From Dorea longicatena (GTDB lineage: Bacteria; Bacillota; Clostridia; Lachnospirales; Lachnospiraceae): DNA of 64,000 bases. Numbering within the stretch: position 1 is the first letter of the stretch; every line of letters starts with the position of its first letter. This document shows positions 45,374-54,571 of this stretch, piece after piece. Where the stretch lies: the NCBI RefSeq assembly GCF_024168045.1, contig NZ_CP100126.1, positions 1,443,501 through 1,507,500 of the forward strand, written 5' to 3'. The notes below the pieces were generated by a model that made no database searches, was not told the DNA's origin, and was given only the letters and a program-made list of their open reading frames with translations. A program made the position numbers and the translations under genes.

Positions 45374-46162
45374 TTATATTCCAAGCAGTTTTTTCGCATT
45401 TCCTGAAAAGACTGCCATCTTCTCTTCCTCTGTCAACGGCATCTGATCGAATAATGTCACAAATTTCTTCTGATCGGCCCATGGAGAATCCGTTCCGAAC
45501 AGGATCCTGTCTGCGCCATGCATATGTACCATCCGCAAGAACTGTTCCTCCGGCATTCTATCCAGAATGACACCCGTATCAAAATATACATTCTGCCCTA
45601 CCAGATATTTTTCCACCTCATCCCACATTTCGTTTCCACCCATATGGGCAAGTACCAGTTTTTCCGGCTTTACATCATCCAGAAGCTTTCTTGCCATCTT
45701 TGGCGTGCAATGTACATCTTTTGGACATTTCGGATCCGCTCCGGCATGGACTACCGTGATAAGTCCAAGTTCCGATGCTGTATCGACAATGTGTTCATAA
45801 CGGATATCATCAAAATACATATCCTGATAATCCGGATGAAGTTTGATTCCCTTCAATCCCAGATTTTTGATCTCTTTTAATATTTCTTTATAATTTTCAC
45901 ATTCCGGATGGATTCCTCCGAATGAAATAACTGTCCCTTCTGTAAAAGCAGAAGCAAAACGGTTAATAGATTCTACCTGCGATACTTTCGTCACCGCCGG
46001 AAGTGAAACAGAAACATCAACTCCCGCTTTCTTCATAGAATCACAAAGTCCGGTATGTGTTCCGTCTGCAAACGGACTTGCTCCAAAAATGTCAGAAAGA
46101 TAGTCGAGCGTCCGCCCGGCTATCTTATCTGGAAATATGTGTGTATGAAAATCAATGATCAT
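45374..46162 (-). CDS. amidohydrolase family metal-dependent hydrolase
   Basis: ATG 46162 follows GGAGAG and was chosen over GTG 46174, which falls in the binding site. The 262-residue TIM-barrel protein has MIIDFHTHIFP (metal HxH), GIKLHPDYQ, VVHAGAD, LAHMGGNEMW and FGTDSPW, the metal ligands of the amidohydrolase-2/ACMSD-like group. Its substrate is unknown. It overlaps the end of the upstream CBS protein gene and is the last gene of the aspartate kinase operon. Confidence 0.85.
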   Translation of the reverse strand: MIIDFHTHIFPDKIAGRTLDYLSDIFGASPFADGTHTGLCDSMKKAGVDVSVSLPAVTKVSQVESINRFASAFTEGTVISFGGIHPECENYKEILKEIKNLGLKGIKLHPDYQDMYFDDIRYEHIVDTASELGLITVVHAGADPKCPKDVHCTPKMARKLLDDVKPEKLVLAHMGGNEMWDEVEKYLVGQNVYFDTGVILDRMPEEQFLRMVHMHGADRILFGTDSPWADQKKFVTLFDQMPLTEEEKMAVFSGNAKKLLGI

Positions 46163-46163
46163 T

Positions 46164-46577
46164 TTACTCTCCACATTCTTTTAATCTGTCATAACAGTAA
46201 CCTATAATATCTCTTCTGGTGATAATTCCGATGAAATGTCCCTGATCATCGATCACCGGAACAAAATTCTGTTCCATTGCGCGTCCGATCAGATCTTCCA
46301 TATTCGATTCTGCTGTCACGCACTGATAATCCACACGTCTTTTAATCTTCATGATACTGATTGATTCTGCCTCTTTAATATTAAATAGATCCAGCTCCTT
46401 CAGTGACCATAAAAGATCTCCCTCTGTGATAGAACCGACATATTTCCCCTCTTTATTTAATATCGGTACACAGGAATACTTGTGATATTCCATAATCTCC
46501 AAAGCCTGTCGCAAAGTGTGATAATCATAAATGTAAGCAAGATCACTTTTCGGCTTCAGAAAAAACATAATATTCAT
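46164..46577 (-). CDS. CBS-domain pair protein
   Basis: The 137-residue protein is two CBS motifs: one around YSCVPILNKEGKYVGSITEGDLL and one around QNFVPVIDDQGHFIGIITRRDIIG. Such pairs bind adenine nucleotides or SAM and act as regulators. ATG 46577 gives MNIMFFLKPKSDLAYIYD; a TTG at 46598 is within the GGGGAGG site. It lies between the aspartate kinase and the amidohydrolase. What it regulates is not known. Confidence 0.85.
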   Translation of the reverse strand: MNIMFFLKPKSDLAYIYDYHTLRQALEIMEYHKYSCVPILNKEGKYVGSITEGDLLWSLKELDLFNIKEAESISIMKIKRRVDYQCVTAESNMEDLIGRAMEQNFVPVIDDQGHFIGIITRRDIIGYCYDRLKECGE

Positions 46578-46602
46578 AGCTAATGAAAGCCTCCCCAATT
46601 TA

Positions 46603-47934
46603 TTAAACTATTGTATTTACAAAAATATCATAAACCGCATTGATAGCAGCATTAAAATCATGGCTTCTGACACCAATGATGATATTCAGCTCACTGGAAC
46701 CCTGATCGATCATCTTGACATTGACATTTGCATGTGCAAGTGCTGCAAATATACGTCCGGAAGTTCCCCTGGTCGCACGCATACCTCTTCCTACAACAGC
46801 AATCAGTGCCAGATCTGACTCCAGTTCCAGGAAGTCAGGCTCTACGGCTCTGTGAATTCCCGCAATGACATCCTGTTCTTTTTCTTCAAATTCATCTCTG
46901 TGAACGAAGATCGTCATAGTATCGATTCCTGACGGCATGTGTTCAATAGAAATATGATTATTTTCAAAAACTTCTAATACCTTGCGGCAGAATCCGACTT
47001 CTGAGTTCATCATTGCTTTTTCGATCGTGATAGAAGCGAAATCCTTCTTACCGGCAATACCAGTGATCGTAAAACGAGGTTTTCTGCAGGTATCTTCTAC
47101 GATCAGAGTTCCCTTATCTTCCGGTGAATTGGTATTGCGGATGTTGATTGGAATGCCTTCTTTACGTACCGGGAAGATTGCATCTTCATGAAGTACGGTT
47201 GCTCCCATATAAGATAACTCGCGCAATTCTCTGTATGTGATCACATCGATCGGCTTTGGATTCTTGATGATTCTAGGATCAGCGATCAGGAAACCAGATA
47301 CATCGGTCCAGTTCTCATACATGTCTGCATGCACAGCCTTTGCAACGATCGATCCTGTAATATCAGATCCGCCACGGGAAAATGTCTGGATACTTCCGTC
47401 AGGTTTTGCCCCGTAGAATCCCGGGATGACTGCACGTTCCGTATTCTCCAGTCTTGCAGACAGGATCTCATGCGTCTTATCTCCGTCAAAATTACCATTC
47501 TCATCAAATACGATCACTTCTGCAGCATCGATAAATTCATATCCAAGATATGCTGCCATAATGATACCATTCAGATATTCTCCACGGGAAGCCGCATAAT
47601 CTCTTCCGATTTTCTTGCTGAAGTTTGTACGGATTGTCTTAAATTCCTCATCCAGACTCAGTTCCAGATCCAATCCTCTGATAATGCTGTTATATCTCTC
47701 TTTGATTGCTTCTAACTGCTCTTCAAAGTCTTTTTCCGCATCTTCCCCAAGGATTGCCTGTCCATAACAACTGTATAACATATCCGTTACTTTTGTATCA
47801 TCCGGCGTACGTTTACCAGGTGCAGACGGAATGACATATCTTCTGGATTCCTCTTTTCTGATAATGTTACCTACTTTTTTAAACTGCTCGGCACTTGCAA
47901 GCGAACTACCACCAAATTTTACAACTTTTTTCAC
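46603..47934 (-). CDS. aspartate kinase
   Basis: The start is a GTG at 47934, with GGAGG ten bases upstream; the product begins MKKVVKFGGSSLASAEQFKKVG with the family's KFGGSS signature. The 443-residue protein has a kinase domain and two C-terminal ACT domains (FITGIAGKKDFASITIEK-type and LALIAVVGRGM) for feedback control. It phosphorylates aspartate, the first step to lysine, threonine and methionine. It leads a three-gene operon with its own promoter; no lysine riboswitch is seen in the 76-base leader. Confidence 0.93.
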   Translation of the reverse strand: MKKVVKFGGSSLASAEQFKKVGNIIRKEESRRYVIPSAPGKRTPDDTKVTDMLYSCYGQAILGEDAEKDFEEQLEAIKERYNSIIRGLDLELSLDEEFKTIRTNFSKKIGRDYAASRGEYLNGIIMAAYLGYEFIDAAEVIVFDENGNFDGDKTHEILSARLENTERAVIPGFYGAKPDGSIQTFSRGGSDITGSIVAKAVHADMYENWTDVSGFLIADPRIIKNPKPIDVITYRELRELSYMGATVLHEDAIFPVRKEGIPINIRNTNSPEDKGTLIVEDTCRKPRFTITGIAGKKDFASITIEKAMMNSEVGFCRKVLEVFENNHISIEHMPSGIDTMTIFVHRDEFEEKEQDVIAGIHRAVEPDFLELESDLALIAVVGRGMRATRGTSGRIFAALAHANVNVKMIDQGSSELNIIIGVRSHDFNAAINAVYDIFVNTIV

Positions 47935-48009
47935 TTTTCGTATTCCTCCAACCAAGTATTTTCTGAAATGCATTCATATTCTTTCGCTATAAAAAACGTA
48001 ACTGTATTT

Positions 48010-48038
48010 ATCTTACATCATTTTTGTGCGCACTTCAA
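48010..48038 (-). promoter_or_regulatory. promoter of the aspartate kinase operon
   Basis: Minus strand: TTGAAG, 17 bases, TAAGAT; four of six consensus bases in each element. The start codon is 76 bases downstream. Confidence 0.45.
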
Positions 48039-48151
48039 TGCAATAATGTGTTAATATGTGCGGGAATAACGATTGATTTTTAGAACTACTGCATAAATAT
48101 ACATGCTTTTCAGGTACTCTCTGATTCTCCCCACAGCATCACTGCATGCGG

Positions 48152-48634
48152 TTATGGGCGGATCACATCTGCAAATTCTGCTTTTGCAACCTTCTGAAGA
48201 TCCTGTGGTGCAAGCCGGATCTGCATTCCAAGTTTCCCGCCGCTGACATGCATATATTCCAGTTCCTTTGCATCTTCCTGAATCACGGTAGGGAACTGCT
48301 TCTTCATGCCGATCGCCGTGCAGCCCCCGCGGACATATCCGGTCACTTTCGTCAGATCCTTTAAATGCAGCATCTCCAGTGATTTCTCACCAACAACTTT
48401 TGCCGCTTTCTTAAAATCAATCTCGGCTTCGATCGGAATCACGAATACATAATGGTTCCCTGTTTTTCCCGTTGTTACCAGCGTCTTATAGACCAGCTTG
48501 TGGTCGTATCCAAGTTTGTCTGCGGTCTGGATACCGTCTGTAAAATCATCGCATTCATATTCTTCATAACTATATGAAACTTTTGCGCGGTCCAGCATAC
48601 GCATGGCATTTGTCTTTACTTCCTTTTTACTCAT
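48152..48634 (-). CDS. ybaK: Cys-tRNA(Pro) deacylase YbaK
   Basis: The 160-residue protein has the YbaK/EbsC pattern: YKTLVTTGKTGNHYVFVIPIEAEIDFKKAAK with the active lysine, GYVRGGCTAIGMKK, and VHVSGG-like MHVSGGKLGMQI. It removes cysteine wrongly attached to tRNA(Pro). It is a single gene between the aspartate kinase operon and the radical-SAM pair. Confidence 0.93.
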   Translation of the reverse strand: MSKKEVKTNAMRMLDRAKVSYSYEEYECDDFTDGIQTADKLGYDHKLVYKTLVTTGKTGNHYVFVIPIEAEIDFKKAAKVVGEKSLEMLHLKDLTKVTGYVRGGCTAIGMKKQFPTVIQEDAKELEYMHVSGGKLGMQIRLAPQDLQKVAKAEFADVIRP

Positions 48635-48676
48635 GTTTAATCACTCCTGTCAGATTGATGGAAGTCCGTTATATCT

Positions 48677-49411
48677 TTATAAAATATCTTTCCCAAGTCC
48701 ATCCAGCGAAATGAACTCTGTCTTTCCTTCTTCTGCGTCCGGATTCTTTGCATACACATCAATTCTATGAATATGCACCGGTGTTTCTTCCGGATCTTCT
48801 CCTGCAAATTTCAAGAACGCTTCTGCCACCAGATCCGGCTTCAGATTCTGCTCACTTCCGGTTGCAAGATACAGATAGATGCCATCGTCCAGTGCAGCCA
48901 TTTTGTAGATCATCGGTTTGATATCAACTTCTTTTTCACTTCGCTTGGTCTTTTTCAACACCACAATCTCCGGCTGCGCCATGAATGACTCCACCTTTCC
49001 TTTCCAGCTTTCCGGGAGCACGCGGATCTCTTCTGCATGCCTGAACGTCTCAGGAAATGTTACTTTATAATCTGCGGCAGCAACGATCGTCATACCACTG
49101 GCTTTCTTATCCGATGAAATCTCACGGAAGCTTATGACTTCTATTCCTTCCACCATCACTGCATTCAACTGCGCAACCGCGTTTTCGGAAGAAATCGGTT
49201 TCGTGATCTCGATATCAAAATATTCCCCATCACTTGTCACACCGACTCCGAGCGGCTGTGCGAATGACATGATCATATGCGGGCTGTATCCAGTTGTAAA
49301 TGCAATCGGAATCTCTGCCCTGCGGATCGCCTTCTGGAAATAACGCATCACATCCAGGTGTCCGATGAAACGCATGACTCCATATTTGCGGAATTTAATT
49401 CTTACTTTCAA
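48677..49411 (-). CDS. radical SAM-linked protein (TIGR03936, DUF2344)
   Basis: A TTG at 49411 with AAAGGAGG eight bases upstream starts the 244-residue product (KVRIKFRKYGVMRFIGHLDVMRYFQKAIRRA). The sequence YSPHMIMSFAQPLGVGVTSDGEYFD is diagnostic of DUF2344. This domain always occurs beside or fused to the B12-binding radical SAM protein encoded just upstream, with which it overlaps by 17 bases. Its function is unknown; a role in RNA modification has been guessed from neighbouring genes in other species. Confidence 0.9.
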   Translation of the reverse strand: MKVRIKFRKYGVMRFIGHLDVMRYFQKAIRRAEIPIAFTTGYSPHMIMSFAQPLGVGVTSDGEYFDIEITKPISSENAVAQLNAVMVEGIEVISFREISSDKKASGMTIVAAADYKVTFPETFRHAEEIRVLPESWKGKVESFMAQPEIVVLKKTKRSEKEVDIKPMIYKMAALDDGIYLYLATGSEQNLKPDLVAEAFLKFAGEDPEETPVHIHRIDVYAKNPDAEEGKTEFISLDGLGKDIL

Positions 49412-51260
49412 TACAGACACCTCCTTTCCATTTTGCGACACCGCAACCGGAACATTTCATACGGCAGTTCGGTGTTACTTCTGCATTCATTGCATGATTC
49501 CACTCTTGTTTCAGGAATTCTTTTGTTACGCCGATATCGATGAAATCCCATGGGAACACCTCATCTAAAGGCCTTTCCCTGAGATTATAGAATGCGATAT
49601 CAATGCCCGTATTTTCAAATGCCTGCATCCATTTGTCATTATCAAACTGATCGCTCCAGGAGTCATACAGGCATCCCAGACGGTAAGCTTCTTTGATGAC
49701 TTCAGAAGTTTTTCTATCACCTCTTGCAAATACACCTTCCAGAACAGTAACTTCCGCATCGTGCCAGTGATACTTCAGGCTCTTTCGGTTAAGCTGTTCA
49801 TTAAATGCATGCTTTACGATCGCTGCTCTGGAAATGTATTCTTCATTCGTATACATTCTTGCCCACTGGAATGGTGTGAACGGCTTTGGAATGAAGAATG
49901 ATGTACTCGTTGTAATCTGACATTTTCCATTCCGCTGCTCTTTCGGGATCTCATAGTAACGTCTGGCAATCTGATCTGCAAGTTCCGGGATTGCCCGCAT
50001 GTCCTCTTCGGTTTCAGTCGGAAGTCCCAGCATAAAGTAAAGTTTTACCTTATTCCAGCCACCGTCAAACGCCTGTCCGGCTCCCCCAATGATGTCCTCT
50101 ACCGTAAGGCCTTTGTTGATCACATTACGCATTCTCTGCGAACCGGCTTCCGGTGCAAATGTCAGGCTGCTCTTTCGGATATCCTGTACCTGTCCCATCA
50201 CATCCAGTGAAAATGCATCTATACGTAGGGACGGAAGACTGATATTGATTCCCTGAGATTTAAACTCATCGATCAGGAAGGTTACCAGTTCTCTTAAATG
50301 GCTGTAATCACTGGAGCTTAATGAACTGAGGGAAATCTCCTCGTGTCCGGTACTCTTTAACATCTTGTATGCATATTCTTTTAATACCTCTACATCCTTT
50401 TCACGGGTTGGACGGTATAACATTCCGGCCTGGCAGAAACGGCATCCACGGATACAGCCTCTCTGAATCTCAAGAACAACTCTATCCTGTGTTGCCTTGA
50501 TAAACGGCACGACCGGTTTCTCCGGATACGTTGCACCGGTCATGTCCATAACCACCTGCTTTTTGATCTTTTCTTTTGCATGTGGATTGTTCGGACGGAA
50601 GCTCTCGATCGTTCCGTCTTCCTTATATGTCACATCATAGAACGCAGGCACATAGATTCCTTCGATTTCTGCTGCCATCTCCAGAAATTCTTTTCTCGTC
50701 CCGCCACGTTTCTTGTTCTCTTTGTAGACATTTAGCAGTTCATCATAGACTGTCTCGCCTTCCCCCATGTAAAAAAGGTCAAAGAACTCCGCCAGCGGTT
50801 CCGGATTATACGTACAAGGTCCCCCGCCGATCACAATTGGATCATCCCAGGTACGGTCTGCTGCCTGCATCGGAATCCCACTTAAGTCCAACACCTGTAA
50901 AATGTTGGTATAACACATCTCATACTGGATCGTGATTCCAAGAAAATCGAAATCCTTAATCGGATCCTGCGACTCCAGTGCGAACAGCGGAATCTTCTGT
51001 TCTCTCATAATCTGATCCAGATCGGTCCACGGCGAATAGACACGTTCACACCACACATCATCCCGGCGGTTGAACATGTCATAAAGGATCTGTATTCCCA
51101 GATGCGACATTCCTATTTCGTAAACGTCCGGGAAGCACATGGCAAATCTAATAGACACCTTTTCAGGGTCTTTCATGACTGAGTTCACTTCATTCCCGAT
51201 ATAACGTGCCGGTTTCTCTATTTTTAGTAATATTTCATCATTTAACGCAAGCTTTCTCAT
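49395..51260 (-). CDS. TIGR03960 family B12-binding-domain radical SAM protein
   Basis: The 621-residue protein has an N-terminal cobalamin-binding-like region, then a radical SAM domain with CIRGCRFCQAG holding the catalytic cluster (about residue 268), LPSLRIDAFS and FAPEAGSQRMRNVINKG. The C-terminus has CRMKCSGCGVAKWKGGVCIESK, four extra cysteines likely to bind another metal or cluster. The substrate is unknown. In many Clostridia it is followed by TIGR03936, RNase G and rplU; RNase G is not present here. Confidence 0.92.
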   Translation of the reverse strand: MRKLALNDEILLKIEKPARYIGNEVNSVMKDPEKVSIRFAMCFPDVYEIGMSHLGIQILYDMFNRRDDVWCERVYSPWTDLDQIMREQKIPLFALESQDPIKDFDFLGITIQYEMCYTNILQVLDLSGIPMQAADRTWDDPIVIGGGPCTYNPEPLAEFFDLFYMGEGETVYDELLNVYKENKKRGGTRKEFLEMAAEIEGIYVPAFYDVTYKEDGTIESFRPNNPHAKEKIKKQVVMDMTGATYPEKPVVPFIKATQDRVVLEIQRGCIRGCRFCQAGMLYRPTREKDVEVLKEYAYKMLKSTGHEEISLSSLSSSDYSHLRELVTFLIDEFKSQGINISLPSLRIDAFSLDVMGQVQDIRKSSLTFAPEAGSQRMRNVINKGLTVEDIIGGAGQAFDGGWNKVKLYFMLGLPTETEEDMRAIPELADQIARRYYEIPKEQRNGKCQITTSTSFFIPKPFTPFQWARMYTNEEYISRAAIVKHAFNEQLNRKSLKYHWHDAEVTVLEGVFARGDRKTSEVIKEAYRLGCLYDSWSDQFDNDKWMQAFENTGIDIAFYNLRERPLDEVFPWDFIDIGVTKEFLKQEWNHAMNAEVTPNCRMKCSGCGVAKWKGGVCIESKN

Positions 51261-51549
51261 TAAATCTCCTTGTATTTTTGTACATGTTGCACAATAATTT
51301 TCTTATTGTTTTTTTCGTAAATCTTTAATTATTTTCTTTTTTTTAGGCTTTTTTTCTGCCTGTTTTTTTTCTGTTTTTCGTCGCATTTTGGGGTCAAAAT
51401 CGCAAATTACTACAAAACCTGCAAAACACTAAATACTGACTAACGTTTACCAATGTTCAGCAATGTTTACTAATATATAATAATATATGGTAATCCGTTA
51501 GGAGTCAATCCTATTTACAAGCATCTTTTTTTGTTCTTTTTTTGAATAA
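51261..51549. other. A/T-rich intergenic region with T runs and a long dyad
   Basis: This 289-base stretch has no convincing gene. Plus-strand T runs fill 51335-51385. A long imperfect inverted repeat pairs CTAACGTTTACC (51440-51451) with GGTAATCCGTTAG (51489-51501), one base bulged, around a 37-base A/T-rich loop. It holds the promoter region of the radical SAM gene and the 3' end of the sensor kinase transcript. Confidence 0.6.
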
Positions 51550-52713
51550 CTATTCCTTTGATTTCTGGTCAAAAATCACCTCAAAGATTGTTCCACCTGC
51601 AGGGTTTGACTTAATGCTGATACTGCCATCGTGCACTCTCACGATCTCATGAACCAGAGCAAGTCCAAGTCCTACACCACCAAGCTCTCGGCTTCTGGAT
51701 TTATCCACGCGAAAGAATGGTTCAAATACACGTTCCCTGAGTTCTTTCGGAATTCCGCTTCCGGTATCCTCTACTGACAGGTAAATATGTTTTTGTTTTT
51801 TGTATGCATTTACTGTAACCTGTCCATCTGAATGATTGTATTTTATAGCATTCTCAACAAGATTGTATACCAGCCTATAAATAAGGATATCACTTCCAAT
51901 CATCGTTATATTCTTATATTTTCCAATAAGTTTTATATTCTTTTCCTGTGCAAGAGGTTCCAAATCTTCCAATACCTCGTCAACGAGATCATTAAGGATA
52001 ATTTTTTCATCCCGTCCTACAGTCTGAAGCTCACTCATGTCAAGAAGTGTTTTTACCATCTTGCCAAGCCTGTCATTTTGTTCCGTCAACATCTTTATCA
52101 TCTGTACGGTGTCTGCATCACTGCCCGGATGCTGAGTGGAATGATACAAGTCAAGCTGTACCTGCATTAACGATAATGGAGTTCGAAGCTCATGTGCTGC
52201 ACTCGCAGTAAATTGTCTCTGTATCTCAAATGCATCCGAGAGGCGTTCAAGCATCTTGTTATACGAAACACTAAGCTGATTCAGTTCTTTAATCTTACAT
52301 TCTTCTATTCCCGAATCTGCCAGGTTTTGAGCCTGCACTTCTTCAATTTTATCAGAAAACTCACGAATTGGTTTAAGCGCATGTCCACTTATAAAATATG
52401 CGGCCACTCCACCAAGGAGAGCCAATAAAGCCGAAACTATCAGACTGTTTCTTTTGTAGTCTTCTTTATTATTGTACACTTGAACAGAAAAATCATTTGA
52501 GAACTCATCCCACTTATCCTCTGGTATGGTGATGTATATTTCTTCCGAACCACCTCCGCTGTCATCTCCCTGAGCGTCAACAGCCTTTTGCAGGGAATCC
52601 ATATAATACACACCATTTTTATAGACGAACATTGTCAGGCACCCACATATAATCGCAATACACAATGTAGTTATACACGTAAGTCTCCACTGCAGTGACA
52701 TTTTTTTCATCAA
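51550..52713 (-). CDS. sensor histidine kinase
   Basis: The 387-residue kinase has two membrane segments (about 11-30 and 90-109) flanking a small external sensor region of about 60 residues, a HAMP-like linker, HisKA with phospho-acceptor H174 (SAAHELRTPLS) and a HATPase domain with DTGSGIPKELRE and GLGLALVHEIV. It overlaps the response regulator gene by four bases. The signal is unknown; divergence from a thioredoxin/ferredoxin operon suggests redox or envelope stress. Confidence 0.93.
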   Translation of the reverse strand: MMKKMSLQWRLTCITTLCIAIICGCLTMFVYKNGVYYMDSLQKAVDAQGDDSGGGSEEIYITIPEDKWDEFSNDFSVQVYNNKEDYKRNSLIVSALLALLGGVAAYFISGHALKPIREFSDKIEEVQAQNLADSGIEECKIKELNQLSVSYNKMLERLSDAFEIQRQFTASAAHELRTPLSLMQVQLDLYHSTQHPGSDADTVQMIKMLTEQNDRLGKMVKTLLDMSELQTVGRDEKIILNDLVDEVLEDLEPLAQEKNIKLIGKYKNITMIGSDILIYRLVYNLVENAIKYNHSDGQVTVNAYKKQKHIYLSVEDTGSGIPKELRERVFEPFFRVDKSRSRELGGVGLGLALVHEIVRVHDGSISIKSNPAGGTIFEVIFDQKSKE

Positions 52714-53393
52714 TCAGACTCCTCTCGTATTTTATATCCTTCTCCCACCTTATTCATAATCGCATCATATCCAAGCACTGCCTTAAGCTTTCTCCTTAGC
52801 GAAGACATATGCACCCGGATGGCTCCACTGAAGCTATCCACAGATGCATCCCAGACATGCTCCATCAATTCCTCTTGACTTACCGGTCTTCCCAGGTTAA
52901 GAAGCAAATATTCCAAAATTCCTTTTTCTTTTCTTGTCAGGGAAATCTTTGTTTCCTTTGCATATGCCTCACGTTTTATCGTGTCGAACATGATATCGCC
53001 ACTTTCCAGACATACATCCTTTTGTACAAATTTCCTTCTTGTCAGACTTCTGATACGAGCCTCAAGTTCCTGTAGATGAAACGGCTTTTCCATATAATCA
53101 TTCGCACCAGCATCCAACCCTTCGACTTTATCTGCAATCTGCCCTCTTGCCGATAATATAAGAACCTTTGTCTCCTCATTGCTCTGTCTGAGTTCTTTTA
53201 GGATTTCCATCCCATCCATGCCGGGCAGATTCAGATCCAGAACAATCAAATCATAATTTTCTGTCAGGATGTATTCCAATGCCTCTTCCCCATCATAACA
53301 GGTATCCACCTCGTACCCGGCATCATACAGACTTTTCGCAACCGCATCACATATTTGTTTTTCATCTTCAACTATTAATAATCTCAAAATCAT
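52710..53393 (-). CDS. OmpR/PhoB-type response regulator
   Basis: The 227-residue protein has a receiver domain with phosphorylation site D53 (VLDLNLPGMDG) and K103-type switch residue (YMEKPFHL), and a C-terminal winged helix (EGILEYLLLNLGRPVSQEELMEHVW and RVHMSSLRRKL). It is cotranscribed with the sensor kinase. Its promoter overlaps that of the divergent membrane-redox genes, its most likely targets. Confidence 0.94.
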   Translation of the reverse strand: MILRLLIVEDEKQICDAVAKSLYDAGYEVDTCYDGEEALEYILTENYDLIVLDLNLPGMDGMEILKELRQSNEETKVLILSARGQIADKVEGLDAGANDYMEKPFHLQELEARIRSLTRRKFVQKDVCLESGDIMFDTIKREAYAKETKISLTRKEKGILEYLLLNLGRPVSQEELMEHVWDASVDSFSGAIRVHMSSLRRKLKAVLGYDAIMNKVGEGYKIREESD

Positions 53394-53428
53394 TCCACCC
53401 TCTTCTTAACGAAAATTTCACACTAACT

Positions 53429-53457
53429 ATTGTATAATACCGAAGTCAGCTGGTCAA
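53429..53457 (-). promoter_or_regulatory. promoter of the response regulator, overlapping a divergent -10
   Basis: Minus strand: TTGACC, 17 bases, TACAAT, five of six in both elements. On the plus strand a consensus TATAAT lies at 53433-53438 inside the same bases, but no good -35 precedes it, as expected for a promoter that needs an activator. Confidence 0.6.
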
Positions 53458-53489
53458 CAAATACAACCAACGAAAGGAGTAACAAAATC

Positions 53490-53630
53490 TTGAAGTGCAA
53501 AAAAATATTTCAATTTGTAATATTCATCACAGGTACAGCCATGATTGGCTATGGTGTGATCCGAGGTGAAGCTGCTGCCGTCTTTGGCAAAGCAATAAAA
53601 TTATGTCTGGAGTGTGTTGGAATTGGATAA
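53490..53630 (+). CDS. CD1871A-family CXXC-motif membrane peptide
   Basis: A TTG at 53490 with AAAGGAG ten bases upstream starts this 46-residue peptide. It has one membrane helix (FQFVIFITGTAMIGYGVI), a GEAAAVFGKAIKLCLECVGIG tail and one CxxC pair, the whole pattern of the CD1871A-type family. The function is unknown. The stop overlaps the start of the 4Fe-4S membrane protein, so the two are translationally coupled. Confidence 0.8.
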   Translation: MKCKKIFQFVIFITGTAMIGYGVIRGEAAAVFGKAIKLCLECVGIG

Positions 53631-54531
53631 AAAAACGAAATTACTATCAAAAAAAGTTGCCAGAATACGGGGATGGATACAGGCAATTGCCACATTACTT
53701 ACCAATATCCATATTTCCAATTTACTTAAAGGCAAAATATATCAGGGCAAGATTAAAACAGTATGTGTGCCAGGATTAAACTGCTATTCCTGTCCTGCTG
53801 CGACAGGAGCCTGCCCCATTGGAGCCTTTCAGGCGGTTATCGGATCCTCCCGATTTAAATTTTCATATTACATAACCGGTTTTTTCATTCTGCTCGGTGT
53901 GACACTCGGAAGATTTATCTGTGGTTTTTTATGCCCGTTTGGCTGGTTTCAGGATTTACTTCATAAAATCCCCGGGAAAAAATTTTCCACAGCCCGGTTG
54001 AAACCGCTAAGATACCTGAAATATATAATCCTCATTGTTTTCGTTATTCTTCTGCCATTGTTTGTAACGAATTCTATAGGGATGGGGGATCCATTCTTCT
54101 GTAAATACATTTGCCCACAAGGTGTTTTGGAAGGAGCCATACCACTGTCACTTGGAAATACCGCTATAAGGTCTGCACTTGGAACACTTTTTTCTTTTAA
54201 ATGTCTTATTTTAATTACAGTTGTTGTGTTGAGTATTTTGTTTTACAGGCCGTTCTGTAAATGGATCTGTCCTCTTGGAGCGATCTATTCATTATTTAAT
54301 AAGATCAGCTTTCTTAATATTAAAGTTGAAGGCAGCAAATGTGTCGGATGCAATCAATGTTCAAAGGCATGTAAAATGGATATTGATGTGTGCAAGACTC
54401 CGAATCATCCAGAATGTATACGATGCGGGGCATGCATCAAGGCTTGTCCAAAAGATGCGATCCAATATCAGTTTCTGGGAAAAACATGCCCCAAAAAAGA
54501 ACAGCAGCAATCAACCATAACCAACCGGTAA
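53614..54531 (+). CDS. 4Fe-4S membrane protein, NapH/YccM-like polyferredoxin
   Basis: The protein has up to 305 residues; the start may be GTG 53614, TTG 53617 or TTG 53623 since GGAG lies at 53609-53612. It has about five membrane segments, the two cysteine motifs CGFLCPFGW and CKWICPLGA found in NapH-type proteins, extra cysteines in CYSCPAATGACPIGA, and a C-terminal ferredoxin pair (CVGCNQCSKAC, CIRCGACIKACP) for two clusters. It probably moves electrons across or along the membrane, here most likely to the thiol protein encoded next. Confidence 0.88.
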   Translation: MLELDKKTKLLSKKVARIRGWIQAIATLLTNIHISNLLKGKIYQGKIKTVCVPGLNCYSCPAATGACPIGAFQAVIGSSRFKFSYYITGFFILLGVTLGRFICGFLCPFGWFQDLLHKIPGKKFSTARLKPLRYLKYIILIVFVILLPLFVTNSIGMGDPFFCKYICPQGVLEGAIPLSLGNTAIRSALGTLFSFKCLILITVVVLSILFYRPFCKWICPLGAIYSLFNKISFLNIKVEGSKCVGCNQCSKACKMDIDVCKTPNHPECIRCGACIKACPKDAIQYQFLGKTCPKKEQQQSTITNR

Positions 54532-54571
54532 CTATTAATTTTATTACTATTATTTTAAGGAGCAATTATTT

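Noticed and set aside
47974..48151. Lysine riboswitch or T-box before the aspartate kinase
   Set aside because: The leader from the inferred promoter is only about 70 bases, too short for a lysine riboswitch, and no T-box sequence is visible.
51335..51385. Intrinsic terminator in the T-rich stretch
   Set aside because: The only stem is four bases (AGGC/GCCT), and the genes reading toward it on the plus strand are absent.
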